From Earliella scabrosa (Eukaryota; Basidiomycota; Agaricomycetes; Polyporales; Polyporaceae), in the NCBI GenBank assembly GCA_022605405.1, contig JABYQQ010000024.1, positions 645,468 through 709,467 on the forward strand: 64,000 nucleotides of DNA. The letters run 5' to 3'. Positions 10,484 to 21,299 of this stretch are shown here, piece after piece. The translations under genes and the position numbers were made by a program. Position 1 is the stretch's first letter, and every line of letters starts with the position of its first letter. Below the pieces are notes generated by a model, which was not told the DNA's origin, did not search any database, and saw only the letters and a program-made list of their open reading frames with translations.

Positions 10484-10604
10484 GATCATACGCGTGAGAC
10501 TCCGAGGCGGAGACAAGACGCTTCTTTCCAACATTCGTGCAGGCGAGCGGGCGCGTAGGCGTAGTGATGTTTGGAAATACACCTTGACCACCGTCTGCAC
10601 GCAC

Positions 10605-12957
10605 ATGGAACTCAAGCTTGTATACCGCGGCTTGCGCCAGGTCTCGGACTGGGCCCTGCGCTTCTACTCGGACATACACGTCGACGGCGAGGAGAACGTC
10701 CCGCGTGACGGCCCGCTCATCATGTGCGTCTTCCTCCATGACGCCACCAGCGTCCTCCGGGTCCTCTTATATCCTCGGACGGCGACTACATACAGGACTA
10801 CAGGACCCGACTGACGTCTCGCGTCTCACAGAACATCGTGCCACCACAATGAGATCCTGGACATAGCTACCCTATGTGAGTAACGTACACCATACTCTCC
10901 AGACCCAACCCATCCGTCTGCGTCCACTCATACCCCATAAATCCAGCTATTACTATTCCTCATGGTCGCCCAGTATGCTTCTGGGCGAAGTCCACGATGT
11001 TCAAGAACCCGCTAGTGGGTAGCATCCTCCGCTCTTCCGGTAGCATCCCCGTCGCGCGCAATCCGAACAGCACGCCTGTCCCCACTGAGCAGCCCGGCGG
11101 TGCTGGACCCGCCCCCTCTCAATCGGGTGTCAATGAGGCCCTTTTCCGTGAGACGTTCAAGGCATTGGAGAGGGAGGAGATCATTGGAGTCTTCCCGGAG
11201 GGCACGAGCCACACCGAGCCGTGTATCGCGCAGGTCAAGGACGGCGCAAGTAGGGCGGCCCTGGAGTATGTCAAGTGGGTGGGCGAGGGGAAGAGCAAGC
11301 AGAAGGAAAAAAAGCTGTTGATCGTGCCGGTAGGCATCGTGTACACGGACAAGTCACAGTACCAAAGTCGGGTGAGTCGTCCAATTCACAGAGGTCTGGC
11401 CAGTGCAAGAGTCTGAACGCGGGGTGGGGTATCCTGCGGACGTGTCATCCAGGTCTGTGTGAGGTGTGTAGTATTGGTTATATGTTCTTGTGTCTCATCC
11501 TGACATTACGTTGTAGGTGGGGCAAGCCCATCGACGTTGAGGCCTTTGCTATTGCGAAGACCTCTGAGACGTCGGAGAGCATTGACTCCCGTGAGGTCAT
11601 CAGGGCATTGTCTGCTGAGATTGAGAAGCGCATGCTGGACTTGACCATCAACGCTCCGGACTGGTGAGTGAAACCCCTACATGCCTGTCAAACTGTGTCA
11701 ACCAACTGAACCTCCAGGGACACGCTGTATGCTGTGACAACTGCTCGCAACATCCTATGGGCGGACGAGGAAATTCCGGCCTCGCACTTCGTCTGGATCT
11801 CTCAAAAGTGTGTCCCTCCTTGTCTTCATCAGACGAATTACGGACATTGACTATGCGATATCCACAGCCTGGTCAGCCTCTTCGCCGACCCCAACGCGGC
11901 CGCGTCCCGCAACAAAGCTCGCACCTCCCTCCTCAAATACCACGCCCTCCTCTACTACGCTAACATCTCGCACTCCTCTCTCAACGCCATCCTTCCCACC
12001 CCCTCGTCCTCTGCCGCCGCGGCGCAGCCCACCCGCTTCCGCGCGCTCTCCGTTCTCGTCCGCCAGCTGCTCATCAGCGTCCTCCACCCGCGCTTCGCCC
12101 TCTTCCTCCCGACGCTCGTCCTTCACGTCCCCGCATATATTACGGGCTTCCTCGCCGACCGCCTCCTGAGCACGAAGGACGAGGAAGAGACCCGCGCGCA
12201 GTTCAAGGCCGTGTTCGGCGGGCTCGCAGCCAGCGCCGCCTACGCGGCCGTCTCCCGCGCGATCGTTCGCGCGCTGGTCGCGGGGTCCGCCCACTTGCTG
12301 CCCTCCGTGGATGTGCGTCTTCCGGCGTCGGTCGTGAATGTTGGTCGTTGGCTCTTTGTGGGCGACAACGCGAGTGGTGGGTTCTCTGGCAAGGCACGGG
12401 CGGCGCTTGGCGCGTTCGGGGTCTTCTATGTGACGAGCTTTGTGCTCTCCCGCTGGCACAACTACTGGGTCGGATGTACGTGTCTTCGTCTCTGTTCGCG
12501 ATCCCTTTGCTCACTGACGTTCTCCCGCACACAGCGAACTACAGACAGTGAGCCCTCGCACGACACCTATATCGACTTGCACACTAACTACTCGCACAGG
12601 TTCAAGCGGCTCCTGGCCTCCGTCAAGCTCTTCTTCGGCATCCTCGCTCCGCGGTCCAGCGCACTGTCCGGGGCCAACCTCGCGCCATACACCACGCCCT
12701 ATATCCCGCCCCCGAACCCGTACATCAAGCGACGCGAAGGCACGTCTCAGCAGCAACCCACGACGGTCCCGCCGCCTCGCGTCCCGTCGTACAAGCTGAT
12801 CCGCCCACTGCTCGATGCGCGCGCGGAGGCGACGCGCAACATGTGGTCGTTCATGGTGGACTCGAAGTATCTCCATGGGCTCGTCACCGCGCGGATGAAG
12901 GGCGAGGGGTGGATGCAGGTCGGGCCCGCGAAGCGGCACGAGTACGACAACGAGTAA
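10605..12957 (+). CDS. SCT1/GPT2: glycerol-3-phosphate/dihydroxyacetone-phosphate acyltransferase, nine exons, 604 aa
   Basis: This enzyme makes lysophosphatidic acid, the first step of glycerolipid synthesis, in the ER membrane. Exons: 10605-10723, 10832-10875, 10947-11371, 11453-11463, 11517-11663, 11718-11807, 11868-12475, 12535-12547, 12600-12957; they sum to 605 codons. The start MELKLVYRGLRQ is the usual one, though the frame is open upstream. PlsC motifs appear in order: motif I HHNEILD, motif II GSIPVARN, motif III GVFPEGTSHTEP. Hydrophobic helices follow (LFLPTLVLHVPAYITGFLA; GAFGVFYVTSFVLS). The 11-nt exon encodes VCVR between QSR and WGKPIDVEAF, as expected for the family, and the 13-nt exon encodes NYRQ. 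Without these tiny exons the frame breaks. The C-terminal tail is Pro-rich. Yeast homologs are somewhat longer. Confidence 0.92.
11453..11463 (+). other. 11-nt micro-exon of the acyltransferase
   Basis: gtctgtgtgag lies between an ATCCAG acceptor and a GTGTGT donor. It restores phase (0 to 2) and supplies the V-C-V-R expected before WGKP. Confidence 0.85.
12535..12547 (+). other. 13-nt micro-exon of the acyltransferase
   Basis: It lies between a CACACAG acceptor and a GTGAGC donor and encodes S-N-Y-R plus two bases of a Q codon completed by the next exon. The flanking introns are 59 and 52 nt. Confidence 0.8.
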
Positions 12958-13597
12958 TCTGGGGCATAAGATTGGATACTATACTGCACATCCTGTGCTC
13001 CCAGACATGGCGGCAGGCACCGGATGCTGGGAGAATGTCAGCGTACATACATACATACAGGAACGTGAATCAGATTCGTGATGTGTCGTGGTATCGTAGA
13101 GCGGGAGGATGAGATAAAATAATGTAATGTGAGCGAGACACAAGAAGCGGGATGTGCCAATGCGATGGTAGCGTACTCTTGGGAGAACCGAATCACAGGG
13201 GACTAGCGATGAGGGGCATTACAGGGCGAGTGATCCGGAGACAGAATTACAACAGCTACATGAAGGGTATGAGGGGACAGGGGCAACAACAGCAACGGGA
13301 ACGAGCATCGACTACAACAACAGCCACTAATTCTAGGAGGGTGCGCGACGATTATATATCAGCACGAGAGCCAGGATGGAGAGATGATAGCAAGCAGAGG
13401 AAGCACCAGAGAGATGTGTGATGATGAGGCAAATGACGAGGGAGAACACCAAGAGGGACGCGAAACACAGTGGGAATCATAAGGAGTGTCTAAGTGAACC
13501 GTACCGGATGGATTATCGTACACGGATATGCCGGGTTTTCGATCGGGGTCCAGGATCGGAGAGCGGGAACGAAATAATGGATGCATAATGTCAACGG
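12958..13597. other. 3'-to-3' intergenic region
   Basis: This region separates the convergent acyltransferase and RING-A genes. It contains a short (acat)n microsatellite near 13027. No coding signal seen. Confidence 0.6.
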
Positions 13598-16500
13598 TCA
13601 GTGGCCGCTGCGTCCTGCCCAGGTGCCGCCAAACAGACTTGAACGACGGCCGTTGACAGGGCGAGGGGCGTGGATGCCGGCGGCCTCCTCGCCGTTCCCG
13701 GTCACGGCAGAGGAGGTGCTGGGCGCTTCGAAAGAGAGACCGAGGGAGCTCATGCTCCCGGGTCCGCTTCCCAGGCCTTCCATGGCGCGGGGAATCGACT
13801 CCTGGCTCTTCTGGGATCGCGAGTCGGCGGAGTGACGGTCTCGAGAAGAGCCATATGGCTGCATGTCTGCGGGCGCCGTAGTCCAGGCCGCAGCCCCGCG
13901 CTCGCGCTCACGGTCGTGGTCACGGAAACCGTCGAGTGCCGAGGCGGTTGAGCCACGACGAGCTCGGCGGTTGGGATCAGACGAGCGGTGGGATGTCGCG
14001 CTGTGGCTGCTGTGGGAGCTGTGCACGCTGTGAGAGCTTTGGTGACTGAACGTGCTCTCTGCGTGCGAGCGGGTGGATGCGCCGCTGCGGGGCCGGGATT
14101 GAGCTGGAGGGGAAGGGTCCTCCGTCGAAGGATCGCTCGAACCGCGGCTGCCGGAGTAGTTTGTCATGGGCCTGGAGCTGTACAACGCGATCCCTGTCCG
14201 CGGGCCAACCATGGCTTCTCGTTCATCTCCGGACATGGTTGCGGATGGCTGTCGGGAGTGACGAGAAGGCCGTGAGCTGCGACGACTTTGCGAGTCCTGG
14301 TTTTCGGACGTTGCTAGCTGCATCAAGGAGCGGTTCACATCCTCGAGATCCCGCACGCTGCTCACAACTTGACGGGAACTACCGGCGCTCGGGTTGAGCA
14401 GGAGCCCAGATGCCTCTGGACGACGGCCTTGCGAGCGCTCCGAACGGCTGGAGATGGAGCGGTCGTCGCCGAACAGTGACGACGTTGAGGTTTGTCTGGG
14501 AGTCAACGCGTCGGTGAGAACAATGGGACCGCCGTTCAATTCGCCGATAGGTAACTCGTCCATGGACTCTGTGGAGCGGGGGAAGGCGTGTGGAGGTGGT
14601 AGATTGTGGAGGTGCAGGCTGGCGAGGCTAGAGTTCCTTGATGCGCCCCACGACGAAGCGGGAGATGGTTCGGATTCGGGCTGTGACGCAGAGCGTCCTG
14701 CTTCAGGAAATGATGCAAGGTTGAACCCCAGAAGATGGTTCGTGCCCCGTACGGTACCCTGTCCTGCAGTCGGGTTACTGCGCGCGGGCGCGTTCACCAT
14801 ACCCATGGCACCAACCGATACATTCGAGCTGGTTGCCGAGGCAGCGACTGTGCGTTCCGATGAGCCAGGGGCATTACGGAAGAGAGTCGAGGCACCCGAC
14901 GAGGCACTAGGTCGAGAGTCGTACTGTCCACGCTGCACGACACTGGTGCTCGGGCCCGCCACTGGGGCTTCCGGGACACCACTGAGCTGCAACGGGTTAG
15001 GACCGGGAGGCGCGCCGTTGTGGTTCAAACGCCAGGGTTCGTCGACTTCGGATGGATCCTTGGCGACAACGTACGGGTGGCGGCTTTCAGTGTTCCTGGC
15101 CCGAATGGGGAGTTTCGCGGCGTCCTCTTCATGGATCCACGTGTAGCCATTGCCGGGGTTGAATACAAGAACAAAACCTTCTTCATGAGCGCGACCGACT
15201 CGCCAACCGTTCGGGTCACGTTCATAGACAGGGGCCCCTGCTGGAGATACTCGGATACGGACTGAACTAGTTTCGCCAGCCGACCGCGCGGTCCGGGCCA
15301 TCGGAGGCATGTTGGGAGGAGGCGGGGGGATCACAGGAGGCGGCTCAGTTGATGGGCCCGCCTGGGGAGCATTCGAGGAGGCGTCGCGAAATGAATAGTA
15401 TTTGTGCAGGTCCTCATATGGGACCTCGTTCGGTAGGATCTCATGGGGAGAGTCTGGTGCACCTGTCCAAACACACGGCGATCCATCTTTGGGGCCATAC
15501 TGCTGAAGGTGAGCAGGCCATTCTCCCACTCGACCAGGATACGAGACTTGGCCGGACGACGCTCCGAACGGACGAGGCGTGCTGTCTGAATCCCCGTCCG
15601 TCAGACGTGGCGGCGGCGGCGGCAACACCCTATGGGAATGGGGCGCACCGGGTATGATGAAGTGCGGCCGCCTCGTCTTCTCTTGACGGAGCTCTGTGCC
15701 GTTAGCATCGACCGCGTATTTTGATTCTTTCGGAGGGTTCGGAGGGGACGTGTCTGAGAAGTGAACAGAAGCGGCGCGCGCCCGTGAGCTACCGGAACTG
15801 CTCCTGGACTGGGAAGTGGGCGCTGCAACTGCGGGAGCGCCAGGAGCCACGCCGAGGCCCAATGGTACGACACCGGTATGAGATGATCGAGTGCTTGCTG
15901 CAGCATGGTCCCGTGTGAGATTTGTCACCAGGGGAATGATTTCTGGAGGACGAGGCAAAGGATTGGTGTTGGCGTTCGGGAGGTTGTTGTAACGGTCGAG
16001 CTCCGTTTGCATGCGAGCGTTCTGCTCGCGTACTTGAGAGAGCTATGACGAGGAGCATGTCAGTAAGAATAATGTTGCAATGCGGACGCAAACGCATATA
16101 GTCACCTGGCTGTGAACAGATGATAATCAGAACGAGCATTGAAGACGTAGCAGAAACACTCACAGCCTCGTCTCCTCCAACTGTTGCAGCAAGTTCCTCT
16201 CCACCACCATGGAAGTATCGAGATCTTTTTGCTTAACGTGGGCCTGCCGCTCATGAGTGACCCGAAGACGAGCTATAGTCTCCTCGTCTCTCGCGATCTG
16301 CATCTGCATATTCTTGTACTGGTGAAGGGCCCATATGGAGTTTCTGAGGGCCTGGTGCTGATAACGGGGTCATACGAGAAAATCAATCTTTCGATCCCAC
16401 TTTTCATAGCAACGACAAGCAGCGGGCGACGAGAGCAGAATGACAGACTTACCGTAGAGCCAGGGTTCTGAAGCAACCATTCTTGCACTTCTTGCACCAG

Positions 16501-16924
16501 CGCATCGATATCTTCGCTCGTTGCGTCCTCCGCGAACAGCAATCCCACGCGCCTCAGCAGCTCGTTCTCCTCAGACATGGGTCCAGTCGGAATGACGGGT
16601 TCGTCGGGAGCCCGGTCAACGTGCAGCTTCTTGATACGGTCAAAAACCTTGCGGCACAGAGGGCAGTTGCTCGGGTTCGTTGACCTCAGGCAGCTGCAAT
16701 CGCCGATAGTTAAATCGCGACAAAAGTAATTCGGTCCATCAGCAATTAGGCTCCACCATATGAGAAAACGGTGGCAACTGTGCAAAAGCTGGCCAGGCAG
16801 TGAATACGCACTCGTAGCAGAAGATGTGCCCGCACTGGATCGCGTGCGGGGCTTTTGCGGGCGTGGACCAGTTGTACGCGTCGAGGCAGACATCGCACTG
16901 AGAAGACGGATGGACGACGAGCAT
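13598..16924 (-). CDS. RING-HC finger / coiled-coil / disordered protein (paralog A), 998 aa
   Basis: Likely an E3 ubiquitin ligase. Exons: 16812-16924, 16453-16693, 16164-16357, 16106-16109 (4 nt) and 13598-16042; they sum to 999 codons only if the 4-nt exon is used. The start is MLVVHPSSQCDVCL. RING-HC ligands are C10, C13, C31, H33, C36, C39, C48 and C51 (CGHIFCYDC, CPLC). A helical segment follows (SEENELLRRVGLLF), then a coiled coil over roughly residues 120-205 (HQYKNMQMQIARDEE, QTELDRYNN). The remaining 790 or so residues are low-complexity Ser/Pro/Arg sequence (for example HSSHSSHSATSHRSS) with many possible phosphosites. The gene at 21300-23601 has the same domain order and the same intron phases, so the two are paralogs. 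The substrate is unknown. Confidence 0.85.
16106..16109 (-). other. 4-nt micro-exon of RING paralog A
   Basis: On the minus strand ccag lies between TTCACAG and GTGACT. Introns of 54 nt (16110-16163) and 63 nt (16043-16105) flank it. It converts phase 2 to phase 0 and adds one Gln. Confidence 0.75.
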
Positions 16925-17468
16925 CGCTGCTCTCTAGCCCTTGCAAGGCCGAGTCGGCGAGGTGGAGACTTTTCTGAGGAGCAAGGATAGGTGGGGAGAA
17001 GAGGAGAGGGCTATGTGGATTTTGCGCTGCCTACGCCGAGTCAAGCCATCACAACAACACAACACTGCCACCCAAATCCGGAAAGTGCAGCGCCCCGCTC
17101 TGCCTCCGCTCCCAAGTCCGACACCCAGCTGTTTTCACGAGGCAGACGAGCTGAGCACGGAGCAGGGCGAGCGCGCTCCTGCAGACCTAAGTAACAGTAA
17201 CTGTAGTTGCGATGCAGGTCGGACATTCTCACCATTCCAAACGCTGCACTGCGTCCGATCATTTGGATGAGGGCGTTGTGGCGTGCACTCTATCCGCATG
17301 ATTACAATATGAAGTGATCGAGTGGGAGATCGATGGGGTAGAATACACGTGAATGAATGCGACTATGTCGGAAAGCACGCTAGCATACAGTAGATGGAGG
17401 ACGGAGAATTGGAGACAATGGGTGTAGGATACGGCGGGAGCAGGAAATGATGGGTCAAGTCTATATAG
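16925..17468. other. RING-A upstream region and VAMP7 3' region
   Basis: 544 bp between two minus-strand genes. No protein-coding signal or clear promoter box was recognised. Confidence 0.5.
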
Positions 17469-18354
17469 CTAGGCTCCGCAGTGGTTCAGCCCAGCTCCGC
17501 AAAATTGAGCGAGAAGCACCCATACGAGCACCTAATGTCCCCGAGAAGCCTGATAAGCTAGGAAGCATGTCATGAATGAACAGACTCACCAGAGCCACCA
17601 CTATACTCAGGGCCAGAATCCGTGTGTTCTTCCACCACATGCTGCGCCGCACAGTCCTAGCGCCTCGCCTGAACGCCGTGGCCTGGCTTGCCATAGTATC
17701 GGTCTTATCGACAAGCAGCTCGATACGTTCACCTCGGGACAAAATCTGCTCCACGTTCTGCACCATGATATCCTTGACTTGAGCAAGCTCAGTCTGGGCA
17801 CGAGTAAGCTCGTCCGTCGGTGGGTTGGTGTTGTACTGAGTCATAAGCTGGGCGATCACTGGTCCGAAGGAACCTTGGAGAGCATATGCAGGTGGGTCGG
17901 ATAGGGACGAGGAGGATGCTGAGGGTTGGGATGTGAACTTCTGCTGCAGCTCGGCGAGGAACGTGAACGGCATGCGCCTGCACATACAGGTTAGGTTGGT
18001 AATCCACAGAGCCGAGATGCATCACTCACCTCCCAGCAGCATCGTCAGCCATGACGAGGTAAGTGAACCCGCCTTCCGACACATAATGGAAGAGATACTG
18101 CTCCCAGACATATGTGAGTTTGCTGTTGTTTGGGGGAATCTTGGAAAGAATGGTCTGTGTGGCTGATATGAGGGAAATCAGGACTTACGGGGCTGTCCTG
18201 GACCATAGTAGTTGCAATGCTCACCTTGAGAGAAGTCCCGTTGCCCGCCCTGGTGCTCGGCGAGAATGGTGGATCCTCTGGCCACAAGAGCGTGTATCTA
18301 GACATGGTTAGAGGCATATTCGCTACGACTCCGGTCCATACGTACCAGAGACAT
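17469..18354 (-). CDS. VAMP7: VAMP7/Nyv1-type longin R-SNARE, five exons, 220 aa
   Basis: Vesicle SNARE for fusion with the vacuole/endosome. Exons: 18346-18354 (9 nt, MSL), 18225-18297, 18030-18162, 17590-17974 and 17469-17531; total 221 codons. The longin domain reads IHALVARGSTILAEH, TILSKIPPNNSKLTYVWEQY, then TYLVMADDAAGRRMPFTFL. The R-SNARE helix runs from ELTRAQTELAQVKDIMV, with the zero-layer Arg in ILSRGERIELLVDKT. The transmembrane tail spans RILALSIVVALVLVWVLLA and ends QFCGAGLNHCGA. That end needs the 58-nt intron at 17532-17589; reading through it gives a different, implausible tail to 17461. The gene is divergent from Sec61 beta, with start codons 236 bp apart. Confidence 0.93.
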
Positions 18355-18590
18355 TGTGCAGTCTTGACAGGAGAAAGTATAAGGATGGAAATGGAGGTAT
18401 GCAAGCTGCGGACGCGCTCCGGCCGACCGCCGTTACCAAGTGCGTCACCGTCACGAAGGTGGAACGTGACCAGCATGTGACAGCATGTGACACAGTCACC
18501 AACGAGGTTCCACGTGGACAGGAGCTTAGACTCACGGCGGAGCTGAGCTGGAGTTGCCAGCACACGTCCACTTCTGCACTCACCTCCACC
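18355..18590. promoter_or_regulatory. shared divergent promoter of VAMP7 and SEC61 beta
   Basis: Between the two start codons, six GTGAC/GTCAC words lie within 56 bp (18444, 18450, 18466, 18477, 18487, 18495). They include an exact tandem copy of cagcatgtga (18471-18490). A GTGGAAC/GTTCCAC inverted pair and a CACGTG E-box core (18511-18516) flank the cluster. This is a candidate common regulatory site. Confidence 0.55.
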
Positions 18591-19078
18591 ATGGTATGTC
18601 GTCTGCTCGTTGTTCCCGCCGTTCTGCTCACCGAGAACTGCCACTCGTCGCCAATCAGTCCGACTCCGACTCCTCTCGCCCTAGGACCCCCAGCGGTGTT
18701 GCGAAGCCTCCTGGTGCTCAGATTCGGTACGGACTAGCGTACTTTCACTCTGCCGACAAAGTACTCAGTCTAGCATCCTCATAGCCGGAGAGCAACTGGC
18801 TCGCAGGTTTCGAAGCCCAACTCTACACGTGCCGCGGGTGCCGGCGGTTCGTCCAACACCATGCTGAAGCTCTACACGGACGACTCACCAGGACTTCGAG
18901 TGTACGTCTGATGCCTCCTGCAACTCCTCTGTGTCGTCTTTGAGAAAGGCTAGACTCGTGCTGAACTGTTCAATCTTATAGTGACCCTTTCATTGTCCTC
19001 GTCCTCTCGCTCTCCTTCATTGCCTCCATCTTCTTCCTCCACATCTCCGCCAAGATCATCCGTGCATTCACGAAGTAA
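18591..19078 (+). CDS. SBH1: Sec61 translocon beta subunit (Sbh1), four exons, 94 aa
   Basis: Small tail-anchored subunit of the ER protein-conducting channel. Exons: 18591-18593 (only the ATG), 18659-18726, 18785-18901 and 18982-19078; total 95 codons. The protein starts MSDSDSSRPRTPSG, has a disordered basic N-terminus, then the family signature AAGAGGSSNTMLKLYTDD and SPGLRVDPF. A single C-terminal membrane helix follows (IVLVLSLSFIASIFFLHI), ending IIRAFTK. The first intron starts directly after the start codon (ATG|GTATGT), which explains why no long ORF begins here. Length is normal for the family. Confidence 0.95.
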
Positions 19079-19386
19079 ACACATTCCTTCGCATGGAGTC
19101 TTCGTCGCTGGCATACTCGGGTTGGGTGCGGAGTGGGTTTCATTGGGTGCTCACGGGCAGGAGGGATGCCCTCGCCCCGCGTGTTAATGTCCATCCCTAC
19201 CATACATGGGTAGGGGATATCCGGTACGACGCGTCCGTTGTATCAAAACCGCTCACAGGAGCTTCGCATACTATCCTATCTTATTCACGCGTTGTTCCCG
19301 AGCTGTATACCCCTGACGATCACACAACGAAGCGGGCTTCCTCAACCCATGTTAGCCCATGCCTCCGCAACCCGGATAGACGAAAC

Positions 19387-20444
19387 ATGAAGGTTCACCC
19401 GCTACATGGAGCTTTTGGTACGTGTCCACACTGTGCACACGTGTCGCTGATTCCTCGGGGACGATCTCTGCGGCTTGCGGTCCCAACCTACCGCAGCGTC
19501 TCTCCCCAAGGATGCATTCACCTACGGACATTCGGCCATGTCATACCGCATCCTTGACCTCCCGGATGTCCGTTCTCTGTGCCACGTTGAAGGGTATGTT
19601 CTCCCTGTATCTGCAATGCTCTTTGACCCGGGCACCGCGATACACGATCTACCCCAATTCCGTGGTTGCCGTTTGCGCTCAACAAATGAATTCCACATGC
19701 CCGCTTGCGACTCTTCTAGCAGCACACCACGCCGCCTGCCCGCCTGGCAGTTCCGTCTACTTAGCTCTCTATCGCAAGCCCTCCGACCCGGCGATGTGGC
19801 ACCCTAGTCCAAAGGCTGATGATTATCACACATTGCAGGCGAGCGAAGTGCTCTCAAGAGGGACGCGCGAGAACGATCCAAAGACGGAAGACGCGGACAC
19901 ACAGACTGCTGGAATGCTGGAAAGCGCGGCCTCCGCAAGAAGTGCGTTCATATCACTTCTCCTCCAGGCAATCCTCTTGCCTCTATCGCTCACCCCGTTC
20001 CCGCGTTCACACCCGGGACCACCTCAGACGTCCAGACCACCACGTCGGTGGTCAAGAAAGCCCTCCTTCCGTGCTCCGTCGTCGCGTGGGTTCCCGCGGA
20101 CCACAACCCAGGCAACTCTGAGGCTCCGAGCAGACACGCCCCCGCGTCCGCCCTCTCAGGGCTCTGGCTCAGACTCAGGCTCGCATCGCAGCAGCCGCGA
20201 GGCCTCGCGGCTGCGCGCGCACTTCGAATTCGCGCCCTCGAGGTGCGGGGAAAGCAAAATAGCCTCGTGTTCCTTAATTCATGTCCGGACCGTGCGCACG
20301 TCCATGCGCACCGGCCAATCGCGCGCGGGTGCGTGTGTGCGGTGCAGGCGTCCGCTCGCTTGCGGGAGAAGCTTTCAGAGTTCAGCCTGCAGTTCGCGCA
20401 TTCACCGGCATTCGTGCAGCATGCCTTGTGCTTCCTTGGCGTGA
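19387..20444 (+). CDS. hypothetical protein, exon structure uncertain
   Basis: A plausible start is ATG at 19387 (MKVHPLHGAF), with a GTACGT donor after 19417 and an acceptor at 19496. The second exon then reads ASLPKDAFTYGHSAMSY and RILDLPDVRSLCHVEG. Farther on, a different frame looks coding: SSVYLALYRKPSDPAMW, then a Ser/Arg-rich stretch (PPSQGSGSDSGSHRSS), with the stop at 20444. At least one more intron must join these frames, perhaps starting at a GTATGT near 19593. No known domain is recognised. It lies between SEC61 beta and RING paralog B. Confidence 0.35.
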
Positions 20445-21299
20445 GCGGTCCCGGGCATTTGCGTTCTGTGGCGTCTTGCGGGCGGTAAGATCAGGCTTCA
20501 GCACACTCACGGTGTAGGGAAACGGGTGTGTATTGCGACTATTACAGATAGATGCAGGGTCTGACAAGCGTTGTGAGACCAGGGAGTATGAGTACAACAC
20601 GGGGCTGGCTGTGGCGAGTCCCACAGCCCCGGCGTTGGAACGGATGGGGGTGCAGATGGATGGCATACAGTACAATGTTCGAATCGAATGCAAGCAATGC
20701 GGTACAGTGTACAAGGATGCGCCAGAAGGTCGGGATCGATGCAGGTGACAGTGCTGTGAGAAGCGGGAACGGGTCGGGTTGGAGATGATGAGAAGGGAAG
20801 GTCGGGAATGGCCATGAAACGTGATGTAGAGATGAGCGGAACGGAGTGGAGGTGCATGGCGTATAGATAGTATACGTTAATGCCGCGGGGTCCGTCAAGG
20901 TCTCCCGCCGCTCGTTAATGCGAGGCGTCTGCGCGTATCTCGGCCATAGATGGATACCAGGGGTGGGGGCGGTAGAGGTGTTGTCGACGATAGGGTAGGG
21001 GATGTAGATGGTTCGCGCCGAACCAGGCGACGCCGTCTCGAGATAGTCTTTCGCAGATCCTCCGAGTCTCACCTTCCTCCACAAACGCGTCCGAGGGGAA
21101 GAGCCGAGCCGGGAAAAGGTTTGAAGCGAAGGTTGAATAAGTTAGCGAACACGACGAAGTCGCGAGACCGCCGTGCCCGTCTAGCGTAAACGCCAGAGTA
21201 AACTTTGGAGGACGCACGAAGACACGCAGTTGAGCGCATGCTTCGTGGTCGCGGGCACGGGGCCTCTACATCGCACCCCCACCATTCGTGCGGGTGCGA
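20445..21299. other. 3'-to-3' intergenic region
   Basis: Open frames occur on both strands (for example 20542-21084 minus) but have no domain, splice chain or convincing composition. Probably UTRs of the convergent flanking genes. Confidence 0.45.

Noticed and set aside
14394..15146. 250-codon plus-strand ORF
   Set aside because: Antisense to the Ser/Pro-rich last exon of RING paralog A; no homology signal.
17461..17589. Readthrough end of the VAMP7 ORF
   Set aside because: A 58-nt intron restores the conserved C-terminal anchor ending QFCGAGLN; the readthrough lacks a proper membrane helix.
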